Positions 1 through 7,267 of a DNA stretch of 64,000 bases are shown here, piece after piece. Below the pieces are notes generated by a model that saw only the letters and a list, made by a program, of their open reading frames with translations, was not told the DNA's origin and ran no database searches. How positions within the stretch are numbered: position 1 is the first letter of the stretch; every line of letters starts with the position of its first letter. Position numbers and translations under genes: made by a program. Source of the DNA: an uncultured Oscillospiraceae bacterium (GTDB lineage: Bacteria; Bacillota; Clostridia; Oscillospirales; Ruminococcaceae); NCBI GenBank assembly GCA_900540595.1, contig UQGL01000004.1:77028-141027 (forward strand), written 5' to 3'.

Positions 1-1
1 G

Positions 2-328
2 CTGGTGCTGCTTTTTGCGGCGCGCGGGGGATTTCTCGGCTTCTGTGCGGCCTCCGTGGCAGCGGCTGACGGTGCGGCAGGACTGCTGCGCTACCGCCGC
101 GATACGGCTGTATCGGATGTTGCTATGCTGCTGTTGTGTCTGTGGCTGGCCGGATGGTCGGCGCAGTTGGCGGCACAACTGTTCTGCGCCGCGCGGGGTC
201 GCGCCACAAGGGAAACGCCGGGGACCGTGCGGCGGCTTTTGAGCCGTTTTGCCGTTGCAATGGTTTTGTCAGCGGCTGTCAGTGCTGTCGGGGGCGTCCT
301 CGTCCTCGCTGTCGGCGGCGGGCGATGA
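2..328 (+). CDS. C-terminal part of a small integral membrane protein (5' end outside window)
   Basis: The reading frame is already open at the first bases, so this is the tail of a longer gene. About 108 residues are visible, with hydrophobic stretches near residues 1-22, 36-60 and 80-103 separated by Arg-rich loops, as in a polytopic membrane protein. The last 60 bases overlap the convergent recombinase gene. In Bacillus the spoIIM gene lies close to a xerD-type gene, so a SpoIIM-like protein is one guess. No diagnostic motif is visible, and I do not assign the family. Confidence 0.45.
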   Translation: MVLLFAARGGFLGFCAASVAAADGAAGLLRYRRDTAVSDVAMLLLCLWLAGWSAQLAAQLFCAARGRATRETPGTVRRLLSRFAVAMVLSAAVSAVGGVLVLAVGGGR

Positions 329-1339
329 GGGCTTTTCCTCCACATACTTCTGGCTGGCCAGCGGGGAGGCGGCAACGGCTCTTTTCAGCTGTTCGCGGTT
401 GATGTGGGTGTAGATCTGCGTGGTAGAGACATTTTCGTGCCCTAATATTTCTTTCAGCGCCAGCATATCAACGCCGCCCTGATACATAAGCGTGGCAGCG
501 GTATGGCGCAGCTTGTGCGGGGAAAATCCGCGACCGCTCAAACCCGCACTTTGCAGGCAGCGGGCTACGATCTGCTCGACCCGGCGCGCCGAAAGCCGCT
601 TGCCGGTGCGGTTGGAGATAAACAGTGCATCCTTGTCCACAAGATTCGGCAGGGAAGCGCGGTCCTTCCGGTAGCGCTGCAGGGCGTCCAGACAGGCGTT
701 GTTCAGATAGACGAGCCGCTCTTTATTGCCTTTGCCGGTTATGCGGATGGTGTCATCGCGGAAATCGCCCATGTTGATCGTGACCAGCTCGGCCAACCGC
801 ATACCACAATTCAAAAACAGCGTTATAATGCAATAATCCCGCGTGTAGAAATCACTTTGTATATGGCTCAGCAAGGTGACGGCCTCGGTCTCGGTCAGGT
901 ATTTGGGCAGCGCCTTTTGGGGTGTGCCGAGGCTGATGTTTTCCGTGGGGTTGGTTGCCAGCTTGTTGACCTGCGTACACATATAGTGGAAAAAGCCCTT
1001 CAGTGCGCTCAGCTTACGGGCGCGGGCCTTGGGGCCGTTGTCCGCGTTGCGGGCGTGATCCAGATAGTCAAAGATGTCTCTTTTGGTAATCTGCGCAATA
1101 TCGGCGGTGGTGATGCCGGTCAGCGTGATTTCATCGGGCGGCGTGGTATCTGCCACGCGCTGCCAACGCTGCATCATAAAGCGGAAAAAGCCGCGCAGGT
1201 CAAGATAGTATCCGTTGACAGTGCGCGGGGAGCGCAGCTTTACAAAATCCAGATAGTGAAGATATTCAATTACATCATCGGGAATATCCAGATACGGCGC
1301 GTGACGCTCCGGATGGGCCACATCAATATAACTGCTCAC
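269..1339 (-). CDS. Tyrosine recombinase of the XerC/XerD family
   Basis: Site-specific recombinase that cuts and rejoins DNA through a covalent 3'-phosphotyrosine; the family resolves chromosome dimers or moves integrated elements. Numbering from a TTG at 1345, an N-terminal SAM-like DNA-binding domain (about 22-125) precedes the catalytic domain (about 145-320). The full catalytic set is visible: Arg183, Lys205, His277 and Arg280 (HKLRH), His303 (GHENVSTTQ) and Tyr312. I prefer the GTG at 1339, seven bases after an AGG, over that TTG. The C-terminus carries an unusual acidic Ser/Asp/Glu tail of about 20 residues. The gene stands alone, so a housekeeping XerD role is likely but unproven. Confidence 0.9.
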   Translation of the reverse strand: MSSYIDVAHPERHAPYLDIPDDVIEYLHYLDFVKLRSPRTVNGYYLDLRGFFRFMMQRWQRVADTTPPDEITLTGITTADIAQITKRDIFDYLDHARNADNGPKARARKLSALKGFFHYMCTQVNKLATNPTENISLGTPQKALPKYLTETEAVTLLSHIQSDFYTRDYCIITLFLNCGMRLAELVTINMGDFRDDTIRITGKGNKERLVYLNNACLDALQRYRKDRASLPNLVDKDALFISNRTGKRLSARRVEQIVARCLQSAGLSGRGFSPHKLRHTAATLMYQGGVDMLALKEILGHENVSTTQIYTHINREQLKRAVAASPLASQKYVEEKPSSPAADSEDEDAPDSTDSR

Positions 1340-1583
1340 GAGCAAACCTCAAAATATAAAATCAGAGTGCGGAATCATGCAGAAATGCTGATTCCGTTTT
1401 TTATTGTAGCACAGATGGGCGGCAGGCGTCAATTTCACAAACTTATAAGAAATGCAAACCATCACGCATATTACAGTGCGTACAGAAAACGCAAGTACAT
1501 GAATATTCATACAAAACAGCCAAGGCGGAGGCGGCAACAGAAAAGTGAGCGAAAGAGAGGGCACTTTTCTCTATTTCTAAAAC

Positions 1584-1607
1584 TTCGCTAAATTACAGTT
1601 TAGCGAA
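1584..1607. repeat. Perfect 9-bp inverted repeat, 6-base spacer
   Basis: The left arm TTCGCTAAA (1584-1592) is the exact reverse complement of TTTAGCGAA (1599-1607). Flanking bases extend the symmetry imperfectly (about 1569-1575 against 1610-1616). No long T-run follows, so an operator or element end is as likely as a terminator. Confidence 0.6.
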
Positions 1608-1801
1608 ATATAGGGAAGGCTCTACAGTGTTTTACAAGGCTGCAGGTTGATTATGTGATTATGCCACACTTCAAACGGTCTTTTTTGCAGCTTACGAATA
1701 AGGTGCTGTATCGCAAAGGTCAGGCTGATGTAGCTGCCAAAGCTGCTGAATAATTTACGCGATTGGTACAAGCACTTACAACATTCGTATGGACGATGCG
1801 C

Positions 1802-1829
1802 TTGCAATTTGCAGGAAATCTGGTATGAT
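1802..1829 (+). promoter_or_regulatory. Sigma-A type promoter for the small membrane gene at 1851
   Basis: A -35-like TTGCAA at 1802-1807 is followed after 16 bases by TATGAT at 1824-1829. The -10 is preceded by TGG, which fits an extended -10. A good RBS (AAGGAG) lies just before the ATG at 1851. Confidence 0.6.
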
Positions 1830-1850
1830 AAATAAAAAGGAGTTGGCATC

Positions 1851-2063
1851 ATGAGCAAGGATGCGATAATAAAAATCCTGATCACGATTATTGCGCTGAT
1901 GGTATTTATATGGCTTTGGCATATAATCAGCCGTATGATCATCGGGACACTGATCCTTACGACCTCGCTTTTGTCGGTATTGATTTCCCTGTTGATTCAA
2001 ATCGTGGTTCCGGCGGTAATCATTGTGTATGCTGTTAAATGGATCACAAAGGTGAAGAAATGA
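1851..2063 (+). CDS. Small two-helix membrane protein, family not recognised
   Basis: A 70-residue protein, almost entirely hydrophobic and Ile/Leu-rich, with two or three predicted membrane spans (about 7-28, 32-48 and 48-63) and a Lys-rich C-terminus that would sit in the cytoplasm. An AAGGAG RBS eight bases before the ATG and a promoter at 1802-1829 support expression. It is followed four bases later by the next gene, so the two are probably co-transcribed. Its AT-rich codons contrast with the GC-rich neighbours and suggest acquisition. I do not recognise a family. Confidence 0.7.
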   Translation: MSKDAIIKILITIIALMVFIWLWHIISRMIIGTLILTTSLLSVLISLLIQIVVPAVIIVYAVKWITKVKK

Positions 2064-2066
2064 GCG

Positions 2067-2351
2067 GTGTTTGGTATGGGATTCTTTGGTAACAAAAAGC
2101 AGTCTCCGATGCCTGAGGCATCGGAGACGATCGGTCTTTCTCTGACGCCGGATGAAATTGATCTGCTGCGTGAGTGCATGAAACGCACCGAGGACTATTA
2201 CCGTGGGCTGTTGCTGCTCAAGCAGGACTGGAACGCCGAGAAAAACGAAGCAGCCATCGCCATGATAAAGATCAGGTTGAATATGATCGACAAGCTACAA
2301 GAAAAAACACGGTATGACGGACAATCTGACTACTATAAAAATCTACAGTAA
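2067..2351 (+). CDS. Small hypothetical cytoplasmic protein
   Basis: A 94-residue soluble, charged protein. Its second half looks alpha-helical with heptad-like leucines (about 30-80), and a short hydrophobic/Gly start is followed by a Pro/Ser linker. It starts at GTG 2067, four bases after the previous stop, behind a GGTGA element; ATG 2076 is the alternative start. The gene ends directly before a strong bidirectional terminator. The helical core could mediate oligomerisation. No function can be assigned from sequence. Confidence 0.65.
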   Translation: MFGMGFFGNKKQSPMPEASETIGLSLTPDEIDLLRECMKRTEDYYRGLLLLKQDWNAEKNEAAIAMIKIRLNMIDKLQEKTRYDGQSDYYKNLQ

Positions 2352-2353
2352 CG

Positions 2354-2397
2354 AAAAAAGCCCTTCGCAGAACCGATCTTCTGCGAAGGGCTTTTTT
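2354..2397. terminator. Strong bidirectional intrinsic terminator
   Basis: A perfect 19-base inverted repeat (2354-2372 and 2379-2397) around a 6-base loop. The GC-rich core CCCTTCGCAG is flanked by A and T runs on both sides. It separates the plus-strand small gene from the convergent radA-sseB-DUF7916-like operon and can terminate both. Confidence 0.93.
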
Positions 2398-2410
2398 GTA
2401 AACAGTTTTT

Positions 2411-3340
2411 TCAACGGTTGATTGATTGCGCCATCTTGTGGTAAGTGTGCCGCTCGCCACGAATTGCAATCGAATACGCCATGATGTTCTGCGGCAGTGC
2501 CATGCCGGGCACGCCGGTGTCGCCGATGTGGTGGATATCTGCACCCGCCATCTTGCACATCAGCGCAATCTGACGAATCGTGGCGGCGTCGGCGCCCTCC
2601 TGAGAGGTTCCAATGGCTGTCAGCGCCAGTTTACCGTGTGCGTGTACAGCTTCGATCAGGCAGTGGGCATAGTCCTGTGTGATGCCCGGTACAGTGCCCG
2701 GTGCAGGCAGCAGAATGATATCCGCGCCCGCTGCAATGAAGGCCTCGGCATCGGCGGGGGTCATGATTTTCTCCCCGCCCTCCCCTGCTACGCCGGAAGC
2801 ATGCATCTTTCCGGCAGCTAGCATAACGCGGTCACCGACAGCGGCAGAAATCTTCTTCAGCGATGCTACGATCAATTCGTTGCTGACGCCGTTGCCGGGG
2901 TTGCCGGTAAGCACGATCAAATCAACGCCCATATCGGCGGCGCGGCGCGCGTTTTCTACCGTAGCCAAGCGGCCGCTGCTCATTTTCCACAGCGTACCAT
3001 CGTTGCTTTTTGCCGCTTCGGGGTCGCATGGCTCCAGATTGATGCCGATGACACGGCCTGTCAGACGCTTGAGCTCCCGCACGGTCTCTGCCTCGGGAAC
3101 CTTCGGCAAGGCGTTGATGACCGGATGCTGCACATCAAACATGTTCAGCAGCAAAATGTCTGCGCTCAGAGCAGCTGCGTATTCGGCGTTTGTCACATCG
3201 ACCAGCAGCGGCGGTGTCAGGCCGATGGTCTCACAGGCCAGCACACGCCCCTCGCTGCCGGCAATGGCGTCCAGCAGGTCAGTCTTGCGGTAGGCGGCTA
3301 AATCGCTGGGGGTGCAGTCCAGCAGGCGTTTTACGCTCAT
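2411..3340 (-). CDS. Conserved uncharacterised protein, DUF7916-like, probable TIM barrel
   Basis: A 309-residue protein with alternating hydrophobic strands and glycine-rich loops typical of a (beta/alpha)8 barrel: ILLLNMFDV (about 59-67), GINLEPCDP (97-105), LIVLTGNPG (139-147), AAGADIILLPAPGT (203-216) and GADIHHIGDTG (267-277). I recall this family as DUF7916, sometimes mislabelled as a haloacid dehalogenase; no HAD motif is present. The conserved Asp, His and Glu residues at strand ends suggest a metal- or phosphate-binding enzyme. Its ATG overlaps the stop of sseB (ATGA), and it is the last gene of the operon. Confidence 0.75.
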   Translation of the reverse strand: MSVKRLLDCTPSDLAAYRKTDLLDAIAGSEGRVLACETIGLTPPLLVDVTNAEYAAALSADILLLNMFDVQHPVINALPKVPEAETVRELKRLTGRVIGINLEPCDPEAAKSNDGTLWKMSSGRLATVENARRAADMGVDLIVLTGNPGNGVSNELIVASLKKISAAVGDRVMLAAGKMHASGVAGEGGEKIMTPADAEAFIAAGADIILLPAPGTVPGITQDYAHCLIEAVHAHGKLALTAIGTSQEGADAATIRQIALMCKMAGADIHHIGDTGVPGMALPQNIMAYSIAIRGERHTYHKMAQSINR

Positions 3341-4212
3341 TCGTCGTCATCCTCCTCGACTACGCGGCCAATGCCCTTGCGGTAGAACGGCTCGCTGCCG
3401 CGCATACCCTGCTGGCCCATGGGAGAGATCGAGGTGGTGATGTTCAGATCCATCTTTTTCTCGCGGCTCAGCAGATACGGGCGGGCGGCCTGTGCTACGG
3501 CTGCAAAGAGCTTGTCGTCCTTAGGGCCGTCCAGCACCAGCAGATAGCTGCGGGCCTCGCCGTTGACGATCATGACCGACAGATAGGCAGAGCCGACACC
3601 GGGGGCACCGGCCAGAATCTCGCAGATAGGGTCTACCATGGCATCGGGCAGAATGCTCGGCTCAACCAGAGTAACCGTGTCACCGGGATGGATACGGTGA
3701 GCCTCGCGCTGTGCTACGGCGTCCGCAATCTTATGTGCGACCTCGTCCTTCTGCTTTTTGACCGACTCGATGAGCGGGCGCTCCAGACGCAGGCTGTTGT
3801 CGCCGGGATTGATGACCAGCCCGCACGCAGCCTCGTTTTTAGCGATCATGTTGGCATAATCATCAAAGCGCAGCAGGACGATCTGCTGGGCAGCCTTTGC
3901 CTGCTTTGCCTGCCATTCATGCGCGGCATCCCAATCACTGAAGCCCAGATAATAGTGCTTGCCCTCGGGGCTTGTGACCATCATAAGGCTGATTTTGGTG
4001 TCCTTGGGCAGCTGTACACGGCCGTCCGGGCCGGGCTTGGGGGCGGGCTGGCCCTGCAGGTCAAATACAGCCGGGGCCAGCAGCGGCGAGCGCACCAGCT
4101 CATTCAGAATATCGTTCAGATTTTTGGGGCTGTTTTCCGCCTTGAAGGCTGCAATGGTTTCTTTGATTTTCGGGTTGAAAACGGGTGCTTTCGGGTCTTT
4201 CTGTTCAGGCAT
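3337..4212 (-). CDS. SseB-family protein (enhanced serine sensitivity type)
   Basis: A 291-residue protein with the two-part SseB layout. The N-terminal domain (about 20-150) contains the hydrophobic segment around LMMVTSPEGKHYYLGFSDWD. The C-terminal domain (about 160-265) contains HPGDTVTLVEPSILPDA and a later strand-helix unit. E. coli SseB affects serine tolerance, but the biochemical role is unknown; Clostridia carry many SseB-domain proteins of unclear role. The start is ATG 4212 behind GTGAGG; a GTG at 4227 overlapping the radA stop is the alternative. It sits between radA and the barrel gene in one operon. Confidence 0.8.
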   Translation of the reverse strand: MPEQKDPKAPVFNPKIKETIAAFKAENSPKNLNDILNELVRSPLLAPAVFDLQGQPAPKPGPDGRVQLPKDTKISLMMVTSPEGKHYYLGFSDWDAAHEWQAKQAKAAQQIVLLRFDDYANMIAKNEAACGLVINPGDNSLRLERPLIESVKKQKDEVAHKIADAVAQREAHRIHPGDTVTLVEPSILPDAMVDPICEILAGAPGVGSAYLSVMIVNGEARSYLLVLDGPKDDKLFAAVAQAARPYLLSREKKMDLNITTSISPMGQQGMRGSEPFYRKGIGRVVEEDDDE

Positions 4213-4223
4213 GGGTTCGTTCC

Positions 4224-5624
4224 TCACTTTAATTTTATTGCATTGATGGCTTCCCGCAGGTAGGATACGCCCACCAGCTTCAGGCCGGGAAATTGCGAAG
4301 GATCAATCATCTTTAAATTGTGCTTGGGTACGATAGCGGTGTCAAAGCCAACGCGCTGTGCCTCCCGCAAGCGTGTTTCCAGATGTGTAACGCTGCGTAC
4401 CTCGCCGCCCAAGCCGACCTCGCCGATGGCCATGGTCTTTTCGTTCACCGGCAAGTCCAGCAGGCTGGACGCCAACGCGATGCATACAGGCAGATCGCAG
4501 GCAGTCTCATCCAGCTTCAGGCCGCCGATGATATTGATATAGACATCCTGACTGTAAAAGGCGTATCCGGCGCGCTTTTCCAGCACTGCCAGCAGCAGGT
4601 ACATCCGGTTATAGTCAAAGCCGCTGGCGGTACGCCGCGGGCTGGGAAAGCTCGTCTTTGTTGCCAGTGCCTGTATCTCGCTCAGCACCGGGCGGGTGCC
4701 CTCCATAACGCAGGCTACGCAGGTGCCGCTGATGCCGAGAGGCCGCCCCTCCAGCATGACCTGAGACGGGTTCTCAATCTGCGCCAGACCGCGGCCGGTC
4801 ATATCGAACATGCCGATCTCGTTCGTGGAGCCGTATCGGTTCTTGACAGCGCGCAGTACGCGGTAGGGCAAGGTCTTGTCACCCTCAAAATAAAGCACGG
4901 TGTCCACGATATGCTCCATGACCTTGGGGCCGGCAATGGCACCGTCCTTATTGACATGGCCAACAATGAAGGTCGGAATCTCAAGCGTTTTTGCGACATT
5001 CAAAAACCGTGCGGAGCTTTCCTTTACCTGACTTACTGTGCCGGAGGAGGAGGAAATGTCAGAACAACGCATCGTCTGGATCGAGTCGATGACAACAAGG
5101 TCAGGCTTCATTGACTCGATCAGGCCGCAGATCTCATCGACATCGCTCTCCGCGACCAGTGAGATATTGTCCTGCGGCACATCCAGACGGACGGCCCGCA
5201 GCTTGATCTGGCGGACAGATTCCTCGCCTGTGACATACAGCACATTTTTGGTTTTGCTGACCTCGCCGCAGAGCTGCAGCAAGATTGTGGATTTTCCGAT
5301 GCCCGGCTCACCGCCGATGAGCGTCACGCTGCCGATGACAATGCCGCCGCCCAGCACCCGGTCCAGCTCACTGATGCCGGTGACGATACGGCTCTTTTCC
5401 TCCGTGGTGCTGATGCTTTTCAGCTTTTGCGGCACAAGGCTGGTCTGTCCCGCAACGCGCGGTGCAGCGGCTGCCTTGCCGGAGGCTGTTTTCACGGGCT
5501 CGGCCACTACATCCTCCGTCATGGTGTTCCATGCGCCGCAGGAGGGGCAGCGCCCCAGCCAGCGGGGGCTGGTTTCGCCGCACTGGGTGCAGACATAAAT
5601 GGTTTTTAATTTTTCTTTAGGCAT
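4224..5624 (-). CDS. radA: DNA repair protein RadA (DnaB-like recombination helicase)
   Basis: RadA promotes branch migration in recombinational repair by unwinding DNA at D-loops. The 466-residue protein shows the three expected parts: an N-terminal zinc ribbon (Cys12, Cys15, Cys26, Cys29), a RecA-like ATPase core with Walker A GEPGIGKST at 105-113 and the family motif KNRYG near residue 255, and a Lon-protease-like C-terminal domain (about 285-460). The ATG at 5624 is preferred over an upstream in-frame start because homology begins there. It is the first gene of the operon and has a good sigma-A promoter. Confidence 0.97.
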   Translation of the reverse strand: MPKEKLKTIYVCTQCGETSPRWLGRCPSCGAWNTMTEDVVAEPVKTASGKAAAAPRVAGQTSLVPQKLKSISTTEEKSRIVTGISELDRVLGGGIVIGSVTLIGGEPGIGKSTILLQLCGEVSKTKNVLYVTGEESVRQIKLRAVRLDVPQDNISLVAESDVDEICGLIESMKPDLVVIDSIQTMRCSDISSSSGTVSQVKESSARFLNVAKTLEIPTFIVGHVNKDGAIAGPKVMEHIVDTVLYFEGDKTLPYRVLRAVKNRYGSTNEIGMFDMTGRGLAQIENPSQVMLEGRPLGISGTCVACVMEGTRPVLSEIQALATKTSFPSPRRTASGFDYNRMYLLLAVLEKRAGYAFYSQDVYINIIGGLKLDETACDLPVCIALASSLLDLPVNEKTMAIGEVGLGGEVRSVTHLETRLREAQRVGFDTAIVPKHNLKMIDPSQFPGLKLVGVSYLREAINAIKLK

Positions 5625-5654
5625 GGATGCCTCCCGAAAGTCTATACTTTTTCT

Positions 5655-5683
5655 ATTATATCCCAAAACGCGCGCGGGGGCAA
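5655..5683 (-). promoter_or_regulatory. Sigma-A promoter of the radA operon
   Basis: Reading the minus strand, TTGCCC (5678-5683) is separated by 17 bases from a perfect TATAAT (5655-5660), about 30 bases before the radA start. Confidence 0.8.
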
Positions 5684-5768
5684 GTATGCGTGGCAGAAAA
5701 ACATTTGTAGCCGCAAAAACGACTTTTTCTATTGCTATTTTTTGAACATTGTGTTAAAGTTAGGAAAA

Positions 5769-5793
5769 TACTTTAATTTACCGTATTAAAGTA
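5769..5793. promoter_or_regulatory. Perfect palindrome, candidate operator of the DUF5058-M20 operon
   Basis: TACTTTAAT (5769-5777) and ATTAAAGTA (5785-5793) are exact reverse complements separated by 7 bases, 24 bases before the first start codon of the operon. A -35-like TTGAAC lies at 5742-5747, so the palindrome overlaps or follows the expected -10 region, where a repressor would act. No T-run follows. Confidence 0.6.
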
Positions 5794-5816
5794 TGAAACT
5801 GGGAAGGTGTGATGTT

Positions 5817-6551
5817 ATGGAGTTCAATGTAAACGCGCCGATCTTATTTGTGCTGGTCGGCATTATTGTGGCGTTCGTGCTGGCGCAGTCAGCGTTCTTT
5901 CTGTGGCGTGCCGTAAAACGCGCTAAGGAGATCGGTCTGCCGCAGGAAACTGTTCGCAAAACCATCTCGGCAGCAGCCATTTTTACGGTGGCCCCCGCAA
6001 TCGCAATTCTGGTGGGTGTCATTTCCTTAAGCAAAAGTCTTGGCATCGCGCTGCCCTGGCTGCGGCTGTCGGTGGTAGGCTCCCTGACCTATGAGACGGT
6101 CGCAGCCGGTACATCCCTGACAGAGCTGGGACTGAACACGAATACCCCTATTCCCACTGCCTCGGATTATGTAACGGTGGCTGCTGTCATGATGGTGGGA
6201 ATCATGGTTGGCCTGATTCTGGTCCCGCTGCTGACAAAGCGCATTCAGGGCGGCATGGTCAAGCTGGGTGCCAAAGACAGTCGCTGGGCGGATATTTTCA
6301 ACAATGCCATGTTTCTGGGCATGATCAGTGCGTTCCTCGGCTATGTGTTCAGTGATGTGATGAATGTGACGCACGGTGACTTCACGGGTCTGATCCCGGT
6401 GTTTGTTATGCTGACTTCGGCATTGGCAATGGTTATCTGCGGTGTGGCGGCCATGCGCACCAAAAAGCGCTGGATTCAGGACTATGCCCTGCCTATTAGT
6501 ATGCTGTGCGGTATGGGGGCATCCATTCCGCTGACAAGCTGGCTGAGCTAA
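5817..6551 (+). CDS. DUF5058-family integral membrane protein
   Basis: A 244-residue polytopic membrane protein with about six hydrophobic segments (near 7-27, 43-68, 111-137, 163-183, 192-211 and 220-242), which I recognise as the DUF5058 family. The start is ATG 5817 behind GGGAAGGTG; the upstream in-frame ATG at 5793 lies inside the palindrome. The next gene follows after 15 bases and also encodes a membrane protein, and an M20 peptidase completes the operon. A two-component permease working with the peptidase is a reasonable inference; no transport function is known to me. Confidence 0.85.
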   Translation: MEFNVNAPILFVLVGIIVAFVLAQSAFFLWRAVKRAKEIGLPQETVRKTISAAAIFTVAPAIAILVGVISLSKSLGIALPWLRLSVVGSLTYETVAAGTSLTELGLNTNTPIPTASDYVTVAAVMMVGIMVGLILVPLLTKRIQGGMVKLGAKDSRWADIFNNAMFLGMISAFLGYVFSDVMNVTHGDFTGLIPVFVMLTSALAMVICGVAAMRTKKRWIQDYALPISMLCGMGASIPLTSWLS

Positions 6552-6566
6552 AGGGAGGTGCGCAAT

Positions 6567-7247
6567 ATGGAAAAAACGGTTTTGCAGCAAAAAGAAACAT
6601 ACATGGACAGCGTACACCGCTGGGGCCGCATCTGGGGCCTCAGCCTGATGCTGCTGATTTTGGCATACCCGATTACGGTTTCCCTGATCTTCCACGCGCA
6701 GGTCAACTGGCCTGCGTTTGTGAAGGGCTTTATTGCCATCGGCCCGATGTACTGGGCTGTGGGTATTGTGGAGATTTTCACCTATGTGCCGATGCTCGGC
6801 GCAGGCGGCAGCTATCTGTCGTTTGTGACGGGCAATATCTCGAACCTCAAGCTTCCCTGCGCCCTTGACGCTATGGAGCGCGCCGGGGTCAAATCCAACA
6901 GTGAGGAGGGCGAGATCATCTCCACCATCGCCATTGCGGTATCCAGCATTGTGACAACGCTGATTATTTTAGTGGGCGTTGTGCTCATCGTACCGCTGAC
7001 GCCGCTGCTGTCCTCCCCTGTTTTGGCACCTGCGTTCTCGCAGCTGCTGCCCGCGTTGTTCGGCGGTCTGGCGGTCGTGTTTATCTCTAAAAATGTCCGC
7101 CTGTCCATTGCGCCGGTCATCCTCATGCTGGTGCTGTTTATCTTTGTGCCGGCGCTCAATGCGTCCACGGTGGGCATTATGGTTCCGGTCGGCGTTGTTT
7201 TCAGTCTTGCTGTGGCGCGAATTCTGTACAAAAAGGGTCTTGTCTGA
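6567..7247 (+). CDS. Integral membrane protein, partner of the DUF5058 protein
   Basis: A 226-residue polytopic membrane protein with hydrophobic segments near 21-45, 51-75, 115-137, 150-175, 180-198 and 202-220, and a central hydrophilic stretch rich in Asn and Glu. It contains no motif I can name. ATG 6567 has a textbook GGGAGGTG at the correct distance; the in-frame GTG at 6558 lies inside that RBS. Its fixed place between a DUF5058 gene and an M20 peptidase suggests that it forms a membrane complex with the former. Confidence 0.8.
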   Translation: MEKTVLQQKETYMDSVHRWGRIWGLSLMLLILAYPITVSLIFHAQVNWPAFVKGFIAIGPMYWAVGIVEIFTYVPMLGAGGSYLSFVTGNISNLKLPCALDAMERAGVKSNSEEGEIISTIAIAVSSIVTTLIILVGVVLIVPLTPLLSSPVLAPAFSQLLPALFGGLAVVFISKNVRLSIAPVILMLVLFIFVPALNASTVGIMVPVGVVFSLAVARILYKKGLV

Positions 7248-7267
7248 CCCGATAGGAGGAATACAAA

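Larger units (their letters stand above)
1340..1850. other. AT-rich intergenic region with palindromes and a possible decayed transposase tail
   Basis: No intact gene is visible in these 510 bases. They contain a hairpin with a T-run at 1370-1402, a perfect 9-bp inverted repeat at 1584-1607, and the promoter of the next gene. On the minus strand, 1622-1815 can be read as about 60 residues ending in basic and aromatic residues, reminiscent of a transposase C-terminus. That reading is weak and the frame has no start of its own. Base composition is clearly more AT-rich than the flanks. Confidence 0.4.

Noticed and set aside
1370..1402. Hairpin with six T residues read as a plus-strand terminator
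   Set aside because: No plus-strand gene ends nearby. It may be a leader structure of the recombinase transcript or chance, so it is only mentioned within the intergenic entry.
1622..1942. 106-residue minus-strand frame taken as an intact transposase
   Set aside because: Its first part is the shadow of the small membrane gene, it has no start of its own, and no DDE residues can be assigned. At most the last 60 codons are a remnant.
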